From positions 47,360 through 111,359 of the forward strand of contig NZ_LWBU01000081.1 in the NCBI RefSeq assembly GCF_001646665.1: DNA of 64,000 nt, read 5' to 3'. This DNA is from Streptomyces noursei (lineage in GTDB: Bacteria; Actinomycetota; Actinomycetes; Streptomycetales; Streptomycetaceae). The number at the start of each line of letters is the position of its first letter. Position 1 is the first letter of the stretch. Below are positions 18,101-25,803 of the stretch, one piece after another. The notes under the pieces were generated by a model, which saw nothing but the letters and a program-made list of their open reading frames with translations, did not search any database and had not been told where the DNA came from. A program made the translations under genes and the position numbers.

Positions 18101-18262
18101 GTAGCCCCGCGTACGGAGGTTCTCCTCCAACAGCCCGACCTCGATGTTCGAGTTGCGGGCACGGCGCTCATGGTTGCCGAGATAGCGATAGCGCAGCCGC
18201 TTCTCGAACAGCCGGATGACACGCTCCTGCGTCTCGCGCTCTACCTGCCCGACATCACTCAT
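15149..18262 (-). CDS. hsdR: Type I restriction endonuclease subunit R
   Basis: 1037 residues, normal length. The N-terminal nuclease has D136 (RPDIVLY) and E150-L-K152, preceded by the HsdR_N fold. The translocase follows: Walker A TQGSGKS (281-287), DRDELDEQ, DEAH (398-401) and FTGTPLL. A C-terminal helical domain contacts the methylase. With HsdM and HsdS it forms the complex that translocates unmethylated DNA and cuts it at a distance. The ATG overlaps the hsdS stop by 4 bp (ATGA), so the order of translation is hsdM-hsdS-hsdR-DUF45. All motifs are intact. Confidence 0.96.
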   Translation of the reverse strand: MSDVGQVERETQERVIRLFEKRLRYRYLGNHERRARNSNIEVGLLEENLRTRGYSNLLITRAIDQLKKAAALGGGRDLYEANRDVYGLLRYGVSINPGGSEKNKTVWLIDWKKPHENDFAIAEEVTIVGRQTKRPDIVLYVNGLALSTLELKRSHVAVSEGIRQTIGNQRPDFIRPFFSTVQLVLAGNDVEGLRYGVIDTPEKYWLEWKEEAEGGEESSDEGPLDRALLQLCGKERLLELIHDFTVFDSGVRKACRHNQYFGVKKAQERIGRREGGIIWHTQGSGKSLTMVWLAKWIRENQKDPRVLLITDRDELDEQIEKVFNGVNEKIYRTKSGADLLDTLNKSTEWLICSLVHKFRSSVGKVGDEEKAQDKFIEELKANVPRDFKAKGNLFVFIDEAHRTQSGKMHAAMKRLLPGAMFIGFTGTPLLKADKGTSMETFGTFIHEYRFDEAIKDGVVLDLSYEARAIDQRLTSAAHVDKWFAAKTKGMTDLSKAELKKRWGTMQKVVSSEPRAMQIVQDILMDMETKDRLKDGRGNAMLVGDSVYQACKFYELFSKAGFDGKCAIVTSYKPSPGDISKEDSGAGHTENLRKYEIYRKMLAAHFNEPEDVAMTKVEEFEKEVKRQFVEEPGRMRLLIVVDKLLTGFDAPSATYLYIDKKMRDHGLFQAICRVNRLDGDDKQYGYIVDYRDLFNSLQDAVTDYTSGMFDAYERQDIEGLLSDRIDKGRKDLDDALERIRALCEPVAPPRGTLQYQQYFCAAEQGNAAQLKANEPKRVELYKAVAGVTRAFANLANDMEAAKYSPQAAEDIRKEVRHYVDVRAEVKLGAGEDVDFKQYEAGMRFLLDTYIQADASRTVSDFEDAGLIQLIVELGAGAVDKLPTGIKSNPEAVAATITNNMRKVIVDERATNPKYFDEMSQLLDAIIEERRKGAIEYEEYLAKLLETAADLGSRNSGDAERYPKWADNGARRALCDFFRDDQQLAIQVDTTVLHNKPHNWVGSPMREKKLRIAVKRALPDDFDRLDELFELVKARHEYH

Positions 18263-19491
18263 GCCTCACCCTCCCCCTGAACTGACAGTCGCGTCCGGCC
18301 TGTCAGCAGCTCCTGCATCATGCCGATCTTCTGCTCATGCGCCTTCCCAAGCCTCCTGTGTAGGGCGCCGAGCTCACGGTCGGCATCAATCAGAACCTCA
18401 GCCACCGCATCTTGTTCCACACGCTCCGGGATCTTAACGGTGATCTCTGCGAGCGCACGGCTGCTGATATGAACGACGGCATCGCCCTGTCCCGCCCGCG
18501 CCTTCTGCTGGGTAACCGCCGGGGAGTTTGCGAGGGTCGCCAGATAGACCGGATTAAAGCCGGAACCCCGGAGGACCACGATGTCGCCACCGGCAACGGC
18601 TTCTTGCTCACCCACATAGGCAACGCACATACCGATCTCATCGCGCGTCTCTCCGGAGCCCGCAAAGAGGAGATCTCCTGAGTAGATCGGTAGGGCAGTG
18701 GCGGCAACTTCATGACTGACGAACGAGCGAGTGACCGCTGTATAGTTGGCGAATTCCGTGTAGAGCTCTCCGTACCGAATACAGGGAATCCCAGAAGGTC
18801 GCACGTCGTCCCGCCGGACACCACGACCCTTGAGGAAGATTCCGAGTTCCCCCAGAGATACCGAGGCCCATGACTCGGCAAATCCAGGAAGGCGCATATT
18901 TCCGCTGAGGAGCTGCTGCACAATCCCCTGCTTGACCGCCTGCTTCTTGGCGATCAACTGCCGCAAGGAGAAGATCCTCTCTTCGGCATCATCCAGGGCT
19001 TCGGAGATTTCCTTCTGTTCATTGAGCGAGGGAAGATCCACCGGAAATCCCATGACATCGGATTTTGTGATATTGGGGTCCTTGCGGCTACTACTGGCAA
19101 CAGTTCGCCAGTAGTCAACCTTGTAATTCAGGAAATGAAGCAAGTACCTGGAGTCTAGACTGTCAGGGTCAGGAAAAATCGCGGTAATAGCTTGGTTGGT
19201 TGCGGCAGGAGCGCAAAGGATACCCGTTCGACCAATCTGACTAAACCCACCGTACATTGCAATCAACACCGTACCGGGGCGATGGATCCGAATCTTCGTA
19301 TCCGACACTGCGCGACTCGTAATGCACTCACTTGTACGGGAAATGCGCCCGTTATTCAGGTCCATGGTCTTGACCCATGGGATTTCCCCTGCATCGAAAT
19401 ACTCGGCTTGACGCGATCGCGGAGGAGTTTTCCCTGAAGCGAAGCTTGCCAAATCACCAAGAGGGCGGCTTTCCCAATTTTCCCGGCTCAC
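18259..19491 (-). CDS. hsdS: Type I restriction-modification specificity subunit
   Basis: 410 residues from the GTG that overlaps the hsdM stop (GTGA). There are two target-recognition domains: the first ends with MGFPVDLPSLNEQKEISEAL and a coiled-coil (DAEERIFSLRQLIAKKQAVK); the second ends with AEITVKIPERVEQDAVAEVL and a second coiled-coil plus MMQELLTGRTRL. Each domain reads one half of a bipartite site, the helices setting the gap. The site cannot be deduced here. A/T-ending codons are more frequent than in any neighbouring gene, a sign of a different origin and usual for exchangeable hsdS genes. A longer in-frame extension upstream lies inside hsdM and is not coding. Confidence 0.93.
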   Translation of the reverse strand: MSRENWESRPLGDLASFASGKTPPRSRQAEYFDAGEIPWVKTMDLNNGRISRTSECITSRAVSDTKIRIHRPGTVLIAMYGGFSQIGRTGILCAPAATNQAITAIFPDPDSLDSRYLLHFLNYKVDYWRTVASSSRKDPNITKSDVMGFPVDLPSLNEQKEISEALDDAEERIFSLRQLIAKKQAVKQGIVQQLLSGNMRLPGFAESWASVSLGELGIFLKGRGVRRDDVRPSGIPCIRYGELYTEFANYTAVTRSFVSHEVAATALPIYSGDLLFAGSGETRDEIGMCVAYVGEQEAVAGGDIVVLRGSGFNPVYLATLANSPAVTQQKARAGQGDAVVHISSRALAEITVKIPERVEQDAVAEVLIDADRELGALHRRLGKAHEQKIGMMQELLTGRTRLSVQGEGEA

Positions 19492-21920
19492 GAGATCCCC
19501 ATTCCCGCCAGATGCCGAGTGATCCTGGATTCTAGGACTTCCACCCTCGCGGCGAGTGTGCCGGCAGTCTGCGTATAGCGATCGCCAAGCTGCTGAATTC
19601 GGTGCACTAGAATAAGTGTTAGCGCCTCGGCTTCGGACGTGACGCGCGCTGTGACCGTGGAACGCCACTTGGCATCCAACACAAGCCCCTGCACATCCGT
19701 CTCGGTGAGATCGCCGTACTTCTTCAGCGTGGCAAGATTCAGCGCAGCTTCCGCCTCCTTGGCCGCCTTCTTCGCTACCGCCTCCGCGTCATACAGCTTG
19801 ATGAGATGTGACAGAGAGGTCACCTCGTCTGCATCCGTACCCTCATGTCGCGCCTTCTTCAAGCGGGCCGAAGCGAGTGCCTTGTTAATCTTTTCGTCGT
19901 CCATCGCGTCCGCCAGAAGCCCGCCCTCAACGGCATGCTCCTCGACGTACTCCTCGACCAGGCGACTCGCCTCCTCCCATACCAACATCAGCTCATCGAC
20001 CTCAGCGCGTTCCTTGGCGAAGTAACGCTCAACGATCAGGCTCGGCGGGAGGAGGTCCATCTTGTACTTCTCAACGCTGCGCCCCGTACCCACCACGAGG
20101 TCTGGGGTCTCGGAGAGCTTTCGTTCCTTATCCACCACGATCTTGCGCGGCTTGGCGGCTTCGAGCCAGCCGTCGTTCATGACCATGAAGACGTCATCGT
20201 GCATGACGTCGTGCCAATACGTCATGAGCCGTTCGTAGACGTCGTACTCGTCCAGCAAAGGCACTGGTTTGAAACGGGCCAGCAGGTCATCAGCGAGGAC
20301 GGCGATGAGGTCATTTGGCCGAGTGGTCTCGTCGATCTCTTCGAGCCGCTTGCGATGAGCGGCGAACCACTCAGTGGTGAGTTCCCTGGCCTCTTGGGTG
20401 AACTTCTGGAACTCAGGCGAATCAAGGATCGCCTGTTGGACCTTGCTGACGTCGATGGTCAGATCACTGTAGCCGGGACGGTTCGGCTGGAAAAGCTGGT
20501 CTCGCAACTGCGGGAAGGCATCCCAGTAGCCGCTGACCGCGTCGAGATCGCGGTCAGGGATGCCACCGTGCAGGTGTGCGTGGAGGTCCTGGATGTCCTC
20601 GGGATCGGAGGAGTCGATGTATCGGGGGATGTTGAGGTTGTAGTCGTTCTTCGAATCGGCGATCTCCGACAGCGGAACCATGCGCGAGTAGCGGTCGATC
20701 GTAGTCTGCCGCGTGAAGACGTCGACGATCTTGTGGATGTCCTGGCTGCGGAGGCGGTTCTTGTTGCCGTCCTTAATGAAGCCATTGGACGCGTCGATCA
20801 TGAAGACGCCGGTGCGGCCGACGGCGTTCTCCTTGTCCAGAACGATGATGCAGGCGGGGATGCCGGTCCCGTAGAAGAGGTTCGCGGGGAGGCCGATGAT
20901 GCCCTTGATGAACCCCTGCTTCAGCAAGCGCCGACGGATGTCAGCTTCGGCGTTACCGCGGAAGAGCACGCCGTGCGGGAGGATGACCGCCGCCTTGCCC
21001 GTGCTCTTGAGTGACTTGAGAACGTGCAGCAAGAACGCATAGTCACCGTTCTTCTCCGGCGGCCGGCCGTACTCGAAGCGGCCGTACTCCTGCTCCAGCC
21101 CGTTGCTCCAGGACTTGAGGGAGAACGGCGGGTTGGCCACCGCGAAGTCGAAGGTCTGAAGCGTGTTCCCGCTGGTGAACCGAGGGCTCGTGATGGTGTC
21201 ACCCTTGAGGATCTCAGCGTCCTCGTTGCCATGCAGGATCATGTTCATCTTGGACAGCGCCCAGGTGGCGTTGTCCTTCTCCTGGCCGTAGATCGAGATG
21301 CCACGTGAGGTCTCGGCGGCGACCTTGAGGAGGAGCGAGCCGGAGCCGCAGGTGGGGTCGTAGACCGTCTGGTCCTGCCGGGTGTCCTTTGTGATTCCAA
21401 CCACCTTAGCGAGCACCCGGGAGACCTCTGCCGGGGTATAGAACTGGCCCTTGCTCTTGCCGGACTCCGTGGCAAAGTGACGCATGAGGTACTCGTAGGC
21501 ATCGCCGAGAAGATCGTCGCCCTCGGCTCGGGAGCCTCGAAAGTCAAGGTCACTGAAGATCGCGACCAGCTTCGACAGCCGATCCTGGATCTCTTTGCCC
21601 TTGCCGAGCTTCTCCTCGTCGTTGAAGTTGGCGAGGTCGATGACGTTACGCAGGTCGTTAGCCTCGGCGAGCTTGTAGATGATCTTGTTGAAGCGGTCGC
21701 CGATCTCTTTGTCGCCCTTGGCGGCGACCATGTCGTCGAAGGAACCACCGGGCGGAACCTCGATGAGACTGTCGGGGTCTGCCTTGGCCTTGTCGGAGAC
21801 GTACTTCACGAAAAGCAGCGTGAGAATGTAGTCCTTGTACTGACCGGCATCCATGCCGCCGCGCAGCTCGTCGCAGCTCTTCCAGAGCGAGCGGTAGAGG
21901 TCTGTCTTCTTGAGGGCCAA
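19488..21920 (-). CDS. hsdM: Type I restriction-modification N6-adenine methyltransferase
   Basis: The TTG at 21920 gives MALKKTDLYRSLWKSCDELR, the classical HsdM N-terminus, behind GGGAAGAAGAG. The product has 810 residues. The helical HsdM_N domain (1-150) is followed by the methylase: motif I DPTCGSG (188-194) for S-adenosylmethionine and NPPF (263-266) for adenine N6 catalysis. It is about 280 residues longer than enteric HsdM proteins; the extra C-terminal part is helical, with an AKKAAKEAEAALNLATLKKY coiled-coil. It methylates host sites alone with HsdS and joins HsdR for restriction. It is the first gene of the operon. Confidence 0.94.
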   Translation of the reverse strand: MALKKTDLYRSLWKSCDELRGGMDAGQYKDYILTLLFVKYVSDKAKADPDSLIEVPPGGSFDDMVAAKGDKEIGDRFNKIIYKLAEANDLRNVIDLANFNDEEKLGKGKEIQDRLSKLVAIFSDLDFRGSRAEGDDLLGDAYEYLMRHFATESGKSKGQFYTPAEVSRVLAKVVGITKDTRQDQTVYDPTCGSGSLLLKVAAETSRGISIYGQEKDNATWALSKMNMILHGNEDAEILKGDTITSPRFTSGNTLQTFDFAVANPPFSLKSWSNGLEQEYGRFEYGRPPEKNGDYAFLLHVLKSLKSTGKAAVILPHGVLFRGNAEADIRRRLLKQGFIKGIIGLPANLFYGTGIPACIIVLDKENAVGRTGVFMIDASNGFIKDGNKNRLRSQDIHKIVDVFTRQTTIDRYSRMVPLSEIADSKNDYNLNIPRYIDSSDPEDIQDLHAHLHGGIPDRDLDAVSGYWDAFPQLRDQLFQPNRPGYSDLTIDVSKVQQAILDSPEFQKFTQEARELTTEWFAAHRKRLEEIDETTRPNDLIAVLADDLLARFKPVPLLDEYDVYERLMTYWHDVMHDDVFMVMNDGWLEAAKPRKIVVDKERKLSETPDLVVGTGRSVEKYKMDLLPPSLIVERYFAKERAEVDELMLVWEEASRLVEEYVEEHAVEGGLLADAMDDEKINKALASARLKKARHEGTDADEVTSLSHLIKLYDAEAVAKKAAKEAEAALNLATLKKYGDLTETDVQGLVLDAKWRSTVTARVTSEAEALTLILVHRIQQLGDRYTQTAGTLAARVEVLESRITRHLAGMGIS

Positions 21921-22242
21921 GGCTCTTCTTCCCGGTGTGTCATGGCGGTCGCGAGGGCCGCCAACCCTGATGCCTGCGGCGTGACGTACGTCGCGCGGCC
22001 GTTTCCAGCCGCCGATGCGAGTTGCAGGCAAGCGCGGCAGCCGAGTCCACGCGGGAAGCGTAGTAGAGAAAGCGGCAGAGTAGCCCTGCAGAGGAAGAGA
22101 TGCACCTCGCGGCCTACGCCAAGCAGAGCCGCCCCCGGCGGGCGGGCCACAGAGCGAAGACGGCAATCCGCTGCGGCCGCCAGAGGATGCACCTTCGCGA
22201 AGACTCGAAGACGTACGAGCGCCACGGAACCTGATCGGGCGA
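21921..22242. other. Intergenic region between hsdM and a divergent small gene
   Basis: About 320 bp with no open frame that fits. It must hold the hsdMSR promoter (leftward), but no clear -35/-10 pair was recognised. The base composition is ordinary. Confidence 0.4.
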
Positions 22243-22286
22243 TGTCAGGTGATTACCTGACAGGCGAGGGACGGGTCCGGTAGATC
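22243..22286 (+). promoter_or_regulatory. Perfect palindrome over a promoter
   Basis: TGTCAGGTGATTACCTGACA (22243-22262) has 8-bp arms and a 4-bp spacer. Its right edge contains a -35-like CTGACA (22257-22262), and 18 bp later comes TAGATC (22281-22286), 7 nt before the GTG at 22294. An operator for a dimeric regulator, possibly the XRE protein encoded at 24072-24902, is likely. Confidence 0.6.
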
Positions 22287-22293
22287 TGTGCAC

Positions 22294-22668
22294 GTGACTG
22301 ACTCCACTCCCAGCGAGCCCATCCCCCAGGACGGCGAGCCGACCTCTTTCGCCAAGGCGAAGGGCTGGATCAGCAAGCACAAGCCGAAGATCCTCGCCGT
22401 GGCCGGCACGGTCGGCAGCGCGGCTCTGGCCGTCGCCGTCCTGGCCGCTAAGCATGCCGAGGAACAGAACGCCGCCGAGGGGTCCCAGGACACCGGGTCG
22501 GCCGCCGACTCTGCAGAGGAGAAGGAGCAGCGGAACCCGCCCACCAAGCACAACGTCGCCCCGCACAAGAGACGGCTCGCAGACGGCCGCGAGATCGACG
22601 TGTCGGGTTACGAGCGGGGCGGCTCCTCGGAAGACGAGGACGAGGACCCCGGCGAAGTCGCGGCCTGA
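22294..22668 (+). CDS. Small single-pass membrane protein, unknown function
   Basis: 124 residues from a GTG 7 nt after a -10 box (leaderless); GTG 22288 would add two residues. After a polar N-terminus comes a basic stretch (KAKGWISKHKPK) and one hydrophobic helix ILAVAGTVGSAALAVAVLAA. The remainder is charged, with KRRLADGREIDVSGYERGG and an acidic SSEDEDEDPGE tail. No family was recognised. The strong palindrome over its promoter shows it is regulated; the layout recalls small membrane proteins near XRE/DUF397-type genes, but no function can be given. Confidence 0.6.
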   Translation: MTDSTPSEPIPQDGEPTSFAKAKGWISKHKPKILAVAGTVGSAALAVAVLAAKHAEEQNAAEGSQDTGSAADSAEEKEQRNPPTKHNVAPHKRRLADGREIDVSGYERGGSSEDEDEDPGEVAA

Positions 22669-22911
22669 GCGCTTCTCATTCCTGTGCAGTGCCGACGGAT
22701 GCCCTGCAGAACGGTTGGATCGCCGCTGACATGCGGCTTCTTTCGCCGCCGGGGGGAGCGCCACAGCTGCCCCGTCGCCCCTGGAACCGTGGCAGAACCC
22801 GAGCTGCTAAGACGCGGCGGCCGACGACGGGCCCCTTCGGGGGTCGTACCCCCACCCCCGCTCGCACCTCTGGCTCTTCACGCCGCCCGCCACCGTCCCT
22901 ACGATCCGCGC

Positions 22912-23184
22912 ATGATCAAGCTGACGTGGGCCCTGGTGGCCGAGCACGTGGACGAGTGGACCGGGGACGACGCGGCGCAGGGCGCGGCCGTACTCGAAGC
23001 CAGGGTGGGGGCCTCGGTCGAGGCGAGCGGCATGAAGCCGGAGGCCGTGCAGCATTGGCGTACGGACTTCCTGACCCCCGTGGTCACGTCGCTGCGCACG
23101 GAAGGCGCGGCAGCACTCGCCAGGGGAGAAACATGGAGCCGGGCGGCCGGGCCGTTCATGGCCTGCGCATCCCCGTTCAGCTGA
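22912..23184 (+). CDS. Hypothetical 90-residue protein
   Basis: The ATG lies 6 nt after TACGAT, a likely -10, so the transcript is probably leaderless. MIKLTWALVAEHVDEWTGDD is followed by a helical segment (AQGAAVLEARVGASVEASGM) and HWRTDFLTPVVTSLRTEGAA. It appears all-helical and soluble. No family was recognised. The 3' end overlaps the convergent gene by 8 bp. Confidence 0.5.
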   Translation: MIKLTWALVAEHVDEWTGDDAAQGAAVLEARVGASVEASGMKPEAVQHWRTDFLTPVVTSLRTEGAAALARGETWSRAAGPFMACASPFS

Positions 23185-23467
23185 ACACAGCCCGTTTCGT
23201 GAGCCAGGCAGGCTGATCGGCTCGCCGAGTGGCGCGGAGCCTTGGAGCCGCGATGAAGCTCAGGGCTCCAGCTGTGCGCCTTGCGGAGCGTTCCTCCTTC
23301 TCCCGGAGCATCGCCTGGTAGGCCGCCTCCACCTGTTCCGTCGGGAAGCCGAACCTGTTGAGCACCCACCAGACATCCTCGGCCGTCGGATCCGGGGCAT
23401 TGGCCAGCTGTTGTTCGATCCACTCCTCCTTGGTCATCGTCTTCTTCGGCTCGGAACGCTTCGTCAT
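23177..23467 (-). CDS. Hypothetical 96-residue protein
   Basis: The ATG at 23467 is preferred because AGGACG stands 6 nt upstream; an upstream GTG/ATG would add eight residues. The lysine-rich N-terminus (TKRSEPKKTMTKEEWIEQQL) leads to DPTAEDVWWVLNRFGFPTEQ and VEAAYQAMLREKEERSARR, a compact helical domain ending in a basic tail. Family unknown. Confidence 0.5.
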   Translation of the reverse strand: MTKRSEPKKTMTKEEWIEQQLANAPDPTAEDVWWVLNRFGFPTEQVEAAYQAMLREKEERSARRTAGALSFIAAPRLRATRRADQPAWLTKRAVFS

Positions 23468-23585
23468 GGGTTTCGTCCTGTTCAATCTCATACGGGGGCC
23501 TGTGTCTGTGTCGCGTGCTGGGGGCCGTCGGCGTCGCCTCCAGCGCGTCTGACGGCAACTGAAGCAAGGGACGCTCGGGTCGCCG

Positions 23586-23807
23586 TCACCCCGCCCGCAC
23601 CACTAGAGCGAACGATGTGCACACCCGCCTGAATCCCTCGTGGCCGGTGCGTCCCGTGTGCCCCATGCACTCGATGTCCACGGCCGCCCCGTCCTCGGAA
23701 GGCGTCGCCGACCAGTCGCAGCGGAGGCACTCGGCCTCGAACGTCACGTCGGTGTCTGGGTGCTGGGTGATCCGATGCGTGACGTACCGCAGCACAGTGC
23801 GGGGCAT
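23586..23807 (-). CDS. Small Cys-containing hypothetical (DUF7848-like)
   Basis: 73 residues, starting PRTVLRYVTHRITQHPDTDV. The core TFEAECLRCDWSATP, with C-x-x-C followed by ECMGHTGRTGHEGFRRVC, looks like a small zinc-ribbon protein frequent in Streptomyces next to XRE/DUF5753 regulators. The start overlaps the upstream gene's stop in TAATG, so the two are translated together. Function unknown. Confidence 0.6.
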   Translation of the reverse strand: MPRTVLRYVTHRITQHPDTDVTFEAECLRCDWSATPSEDGAAVDIECMGHTGRTGHEGFRRVCTSFALVVRAG

Positions 23808-24010
23808 TACTCGCCCCCGTGCGCGTCCCGCAGGTGTGCGCGCAGGGTCACGTTCATGTCGGACACCTTGGAGTAGTCCCAGACCGACCCGGCGTTGGCC
23901 CGTTGTACCGCGAGGCCGAGGCAGTCCCGGCAGCCCGGGACGGGTTCCGGCCGTGCCGGCGGTAGGGAAGAAGCCACCGGCTCCGGCAGCGTCGACCGTT
24001 CTCCGTGCAT
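23807..24010 (-). CDS. Small Cys-x-x-Cys hypothetical protein
   Basis: 67 residues from the ATG at 24010, chosen for GGGGAGG 8 nt upstream rather than ATG 24046. A Pro-rich start is followed by GCRDCLGLAVQRANAGSVWD and MNVTLRAHLRDAHGGE. Such proteins commonly accompany XRE-DUF5753 genes in Streptomyces. The CxxC and the C-terminal His could bind zinc. Function unknown. Confidence 0.6.
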   Translation of the reverse strand: MHGERSTLPEPVASSLPPARPEPVPGCRDCLGLAVQRANAGSVWDYSKVSDMNVTLRAHLRDAHGGE

Positions 24011-24071
24011 CTCGTATGCCTCCCCGCATCTCGTCGAGAAGGCCATGGTCAGCCGGTCCGAGGGGCCGAAG

Positions 24072-24902
24072 CTAGGGCGTTTCCCGTTCGCGCAAGAACG
24101 TGTCCCGGATGCCCTCGACTAGGTCGCGCATTGCGTCCCCGGCAAGGGACACGGAGGCGAAGCGGTCGAACTTCTCGACGTACAGGGAGACGTCCCGTGG
24201 GTCGGTGACGACCACCTCGGCGTGTGTCGTCTCGACTGTCACCACACGGTCGTCCCGGGTGACGAAGGAGTGACCGGGCACATAGCGCTGCGGCGCGTCG
24301 AGGGGGACCACGCGCACGTCCACGTTCGGCAGGCGGGACACCGACACGATGCGGTCCAGCTGGCCCGCCATCATCGCGGGCGGAAGGAGACGCCAGCGCA
24401 GGACGGGTTCCGTAACCACGAAGTGCAGGGCTTTGCTGGTGTCGTACAGGACGCGTTGCCGCTCGATCCGGGCGGAGACCGTACGGGAGAGCTGTTCGTC
24501 CGTGAGGCCCTTCGGCTCCAACACTGCCCGGATGTACTCGGGCGTCTGGAGCAGACCGGGAACCAGGGACGGCTGGAAGAGGCGCAGGAGCGTCATCGAG
24601 GACTCCAACGCCCTGATCTGCTCCTGCTTCTTGTGGTAGCCCATCCGCCGAAAGAGGCGCCATGCGGTTGCCTCTGTGGCCTGTGCGCGGGCTACAGCGA
24701 GGTACTCGGCCTTGATCTCCGGGGACACGTCCAAAGCCGTGAGGATGCGTTCCACGTCCGCCGTCGCCGGAGCGACACGGCCGTTCTCGATCTTCGACAG
24801 CTTGGCGGTCGACATGACTGCGCTGCGGGCGACGACCTTGGCTTCCTTGCCGGACGCCTGCCGCAGCGCCCGCAGCGCGGCGCCGAGTTCTGCCTGATTC
24901 AC
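24072..24902 (-). CDS. XRE-family regulator with DUF5753 domain
   Basis: 276 residues from the GTG that overlaps the DUF6879 stop (GTGA). The HTH_XRE domain (about 5-60) contains ALRALRQASGKEAKVVARSA and MSTAKLSKIENGRVAPATAD. The rest is DUF5753, with FQPSLVPGLLQTPEYIRAVL, YVPGHSFVTRDDRVVTVETT and EKFDRFASVSLAGDAMRDLV. This is the abundant Streptomyces regulator type whose partners (DUF397, DUF6879) are thought to modulate it, as for BldB/WhiJ-like systems. It probably acts on promoters of the element; candidate operators are the palindromes at 22243 and 25696. Confidence 0.9.
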   Translation of the reverse strand: MNQAELGAALRALRQASGKEAKVVARSAVMSTAKLSKIENGRVAPATADVERILTALDVSPEIKAEYLAVARAQATEATAWRLFRRMGYHKKQEQIRALESSMTLLRLFQPSLVPGLLQTPEYIRAVLEPKGLTDEQLSRTVSARIERQRVLYDTSKALHFVVTEPVLRWRLLPPAMMAGQLDRIVSVSRLPNVDVRVVPLDAPQRYVPGHSFVTRDDRVVTVETTHAEVVVTDPRDVSLYVEKFDRFASVSLAGDAMRDLVEGIRDTFLRERETP

Positions 24903-25444
24903 GCTGCTCCGTACTTCCCCCACCACTCGGTGAAGGGCACCGACATGGCCAGGGCGACGCTTCGATACGTCGCGTACTCGGACTCCTCGCCCGTGGGCAA
25001 CGCCCCCGGTGCCGGGACGAACGTCGGCCCGGTGAACGCGCCGTTCTCGTCATAGTTGAGCACCACAGGCTCGCGGCCGTCGAAGAGCCAGAAATCGGGC
25101 ACACCCTCCAGCGGATTCGGGCGGTCGGTCGTGTCGACGATGTGGAACTCCTCACCCGCCGTCATGTTCGTCTGGTAACCCCAGCTCAGCTCGTAGCGGA
25201 GGTACGGCGTGAGCGGGCGGGACAGGACGTGGACGCGCACCATGCGCTTGCCGCTCTCCGTCGCCTTTCGCACGGTCTCCAGCCAGTCTGCGTTGTAGTC
25301 GGCGGGCTTGGTCTCCCCCGCAAGGAAGGCACGGAAGACGGCAGGGTTGCCCGAGTTGCTGTAGTCGTCGAGGGTCTCCAGCCGGAACGCCTCCTCCTGG
25401 AAGGTGGAGAAGCGGGCAGCCAGGTCGTTAGATGCGCTGATCAC
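24899..25444 (-). CDS. DUF6879 family protein, partner of the XRE regulator
   Basis: 181 residues. The order EEAFRLETLDDYSNSGNPAV, RAFLAGETKP, RVHVLSRPLTPYLRYELSWG, GEEFHIVDTT and PDFWLFDGREPVVLNYDENG, ending PFTEWWGKYGA, is the DUF6879 pattern. It is encoded immediately upstream of, and overlapping, the XRE gene, the usual arrangement. Its role is thought to be regulatory through the XRE protein; no enzyme motif is visible. Confidence 0.85.
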   Translation of the reverse strand: MISASNDLAARFSTFQEEAFRLETLDDYSNSGNPAVFRAFLAGETKPADYNADWLETVRKATESGKRMVRVHVLSRPLTPYLRYELSWGYQTNMTAGEEFHIVDTTDRPNPLEGVPDFWLFDGREPVVLNYDENGAFTGPTFVPAPGALPTGEESEYATYRSVALAMSVPFTEWWGKYGAA

Positions 25445-25619
25445 GGATTGCCTTCCGGATGAGGTCCATCGGGATTTCCACCAGGGATTCGCCCTCCGGC
25501 ACGTCGAGGCCGTGTCCCGTCGGCACGCCTCCCTGCACGATCAGGGTTCCCTTGTCGGTCGCATACAGGGTGGGACAGTCCCCGTTCTCACAGGTGGTGG
25601 CCAGCTTCGTCAGCCTCAT
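25428..25619 (-). CDS. Small hypothetical, first gene of the XRE/DUF6879 operon
   Basis: 63 residues, overlapping DUF6879 by 17 bp. LATTCENGDCPTLYATDKGT is followed by LIVQGGVPTGHGLDVPEGES and VEIPMDLIRKAIRDQ. The C-x-x-x-x-C start and the beta-rich core are typical of small proteins that precede DUF6879 genes in Streptomyces. Function unknown. Confidence 0.7.
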   Translation of the reverse strand: MRLTKLATTCENGDCPTLYATDKGTLIVQGGVPTGHGLDVPEGESLVEIPMDLIRKAIRDQRI

Positions 25620-25695
25620 ACGGTGCCCCCTCGTTCCCGTGCTCCGGTGTCCCGTTCATCGTTCCCAGCCGGCGGCCTGCACAACAAGAGGTTCG

Positions 25696-25715
25696 GGTTT
25701 CCAGAACGGGAAACC
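25696..25715 (-). promoter_or_regulatory. Palindrome upstream of the XRE/DUF6879 operon
   Basis: GGTTTCC-AGAACG-GGAAACC has perfect 7-bp arms and stands about 80 bp before the first start codon. It is a candidate operator for the XRE protein of the same operon. Confidence 0.5.
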
Positions 25716-25803
25716 GGTCCGCCGTCGCTTCGTCCGGGGCAATCCCTTCGGCTGTCCTCCCCTCTCCCACCGGAGCCCCAGGTCAGAGCTTCTGAGAGTC
25801 GCC

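Noticed and set aside
19489..19668. Extended hsdS start upstream of 19491
   Set aside because: It would overlap the hsdM C-terminus by 180 bp; the GTG in the GTGA overlap is the typical start.
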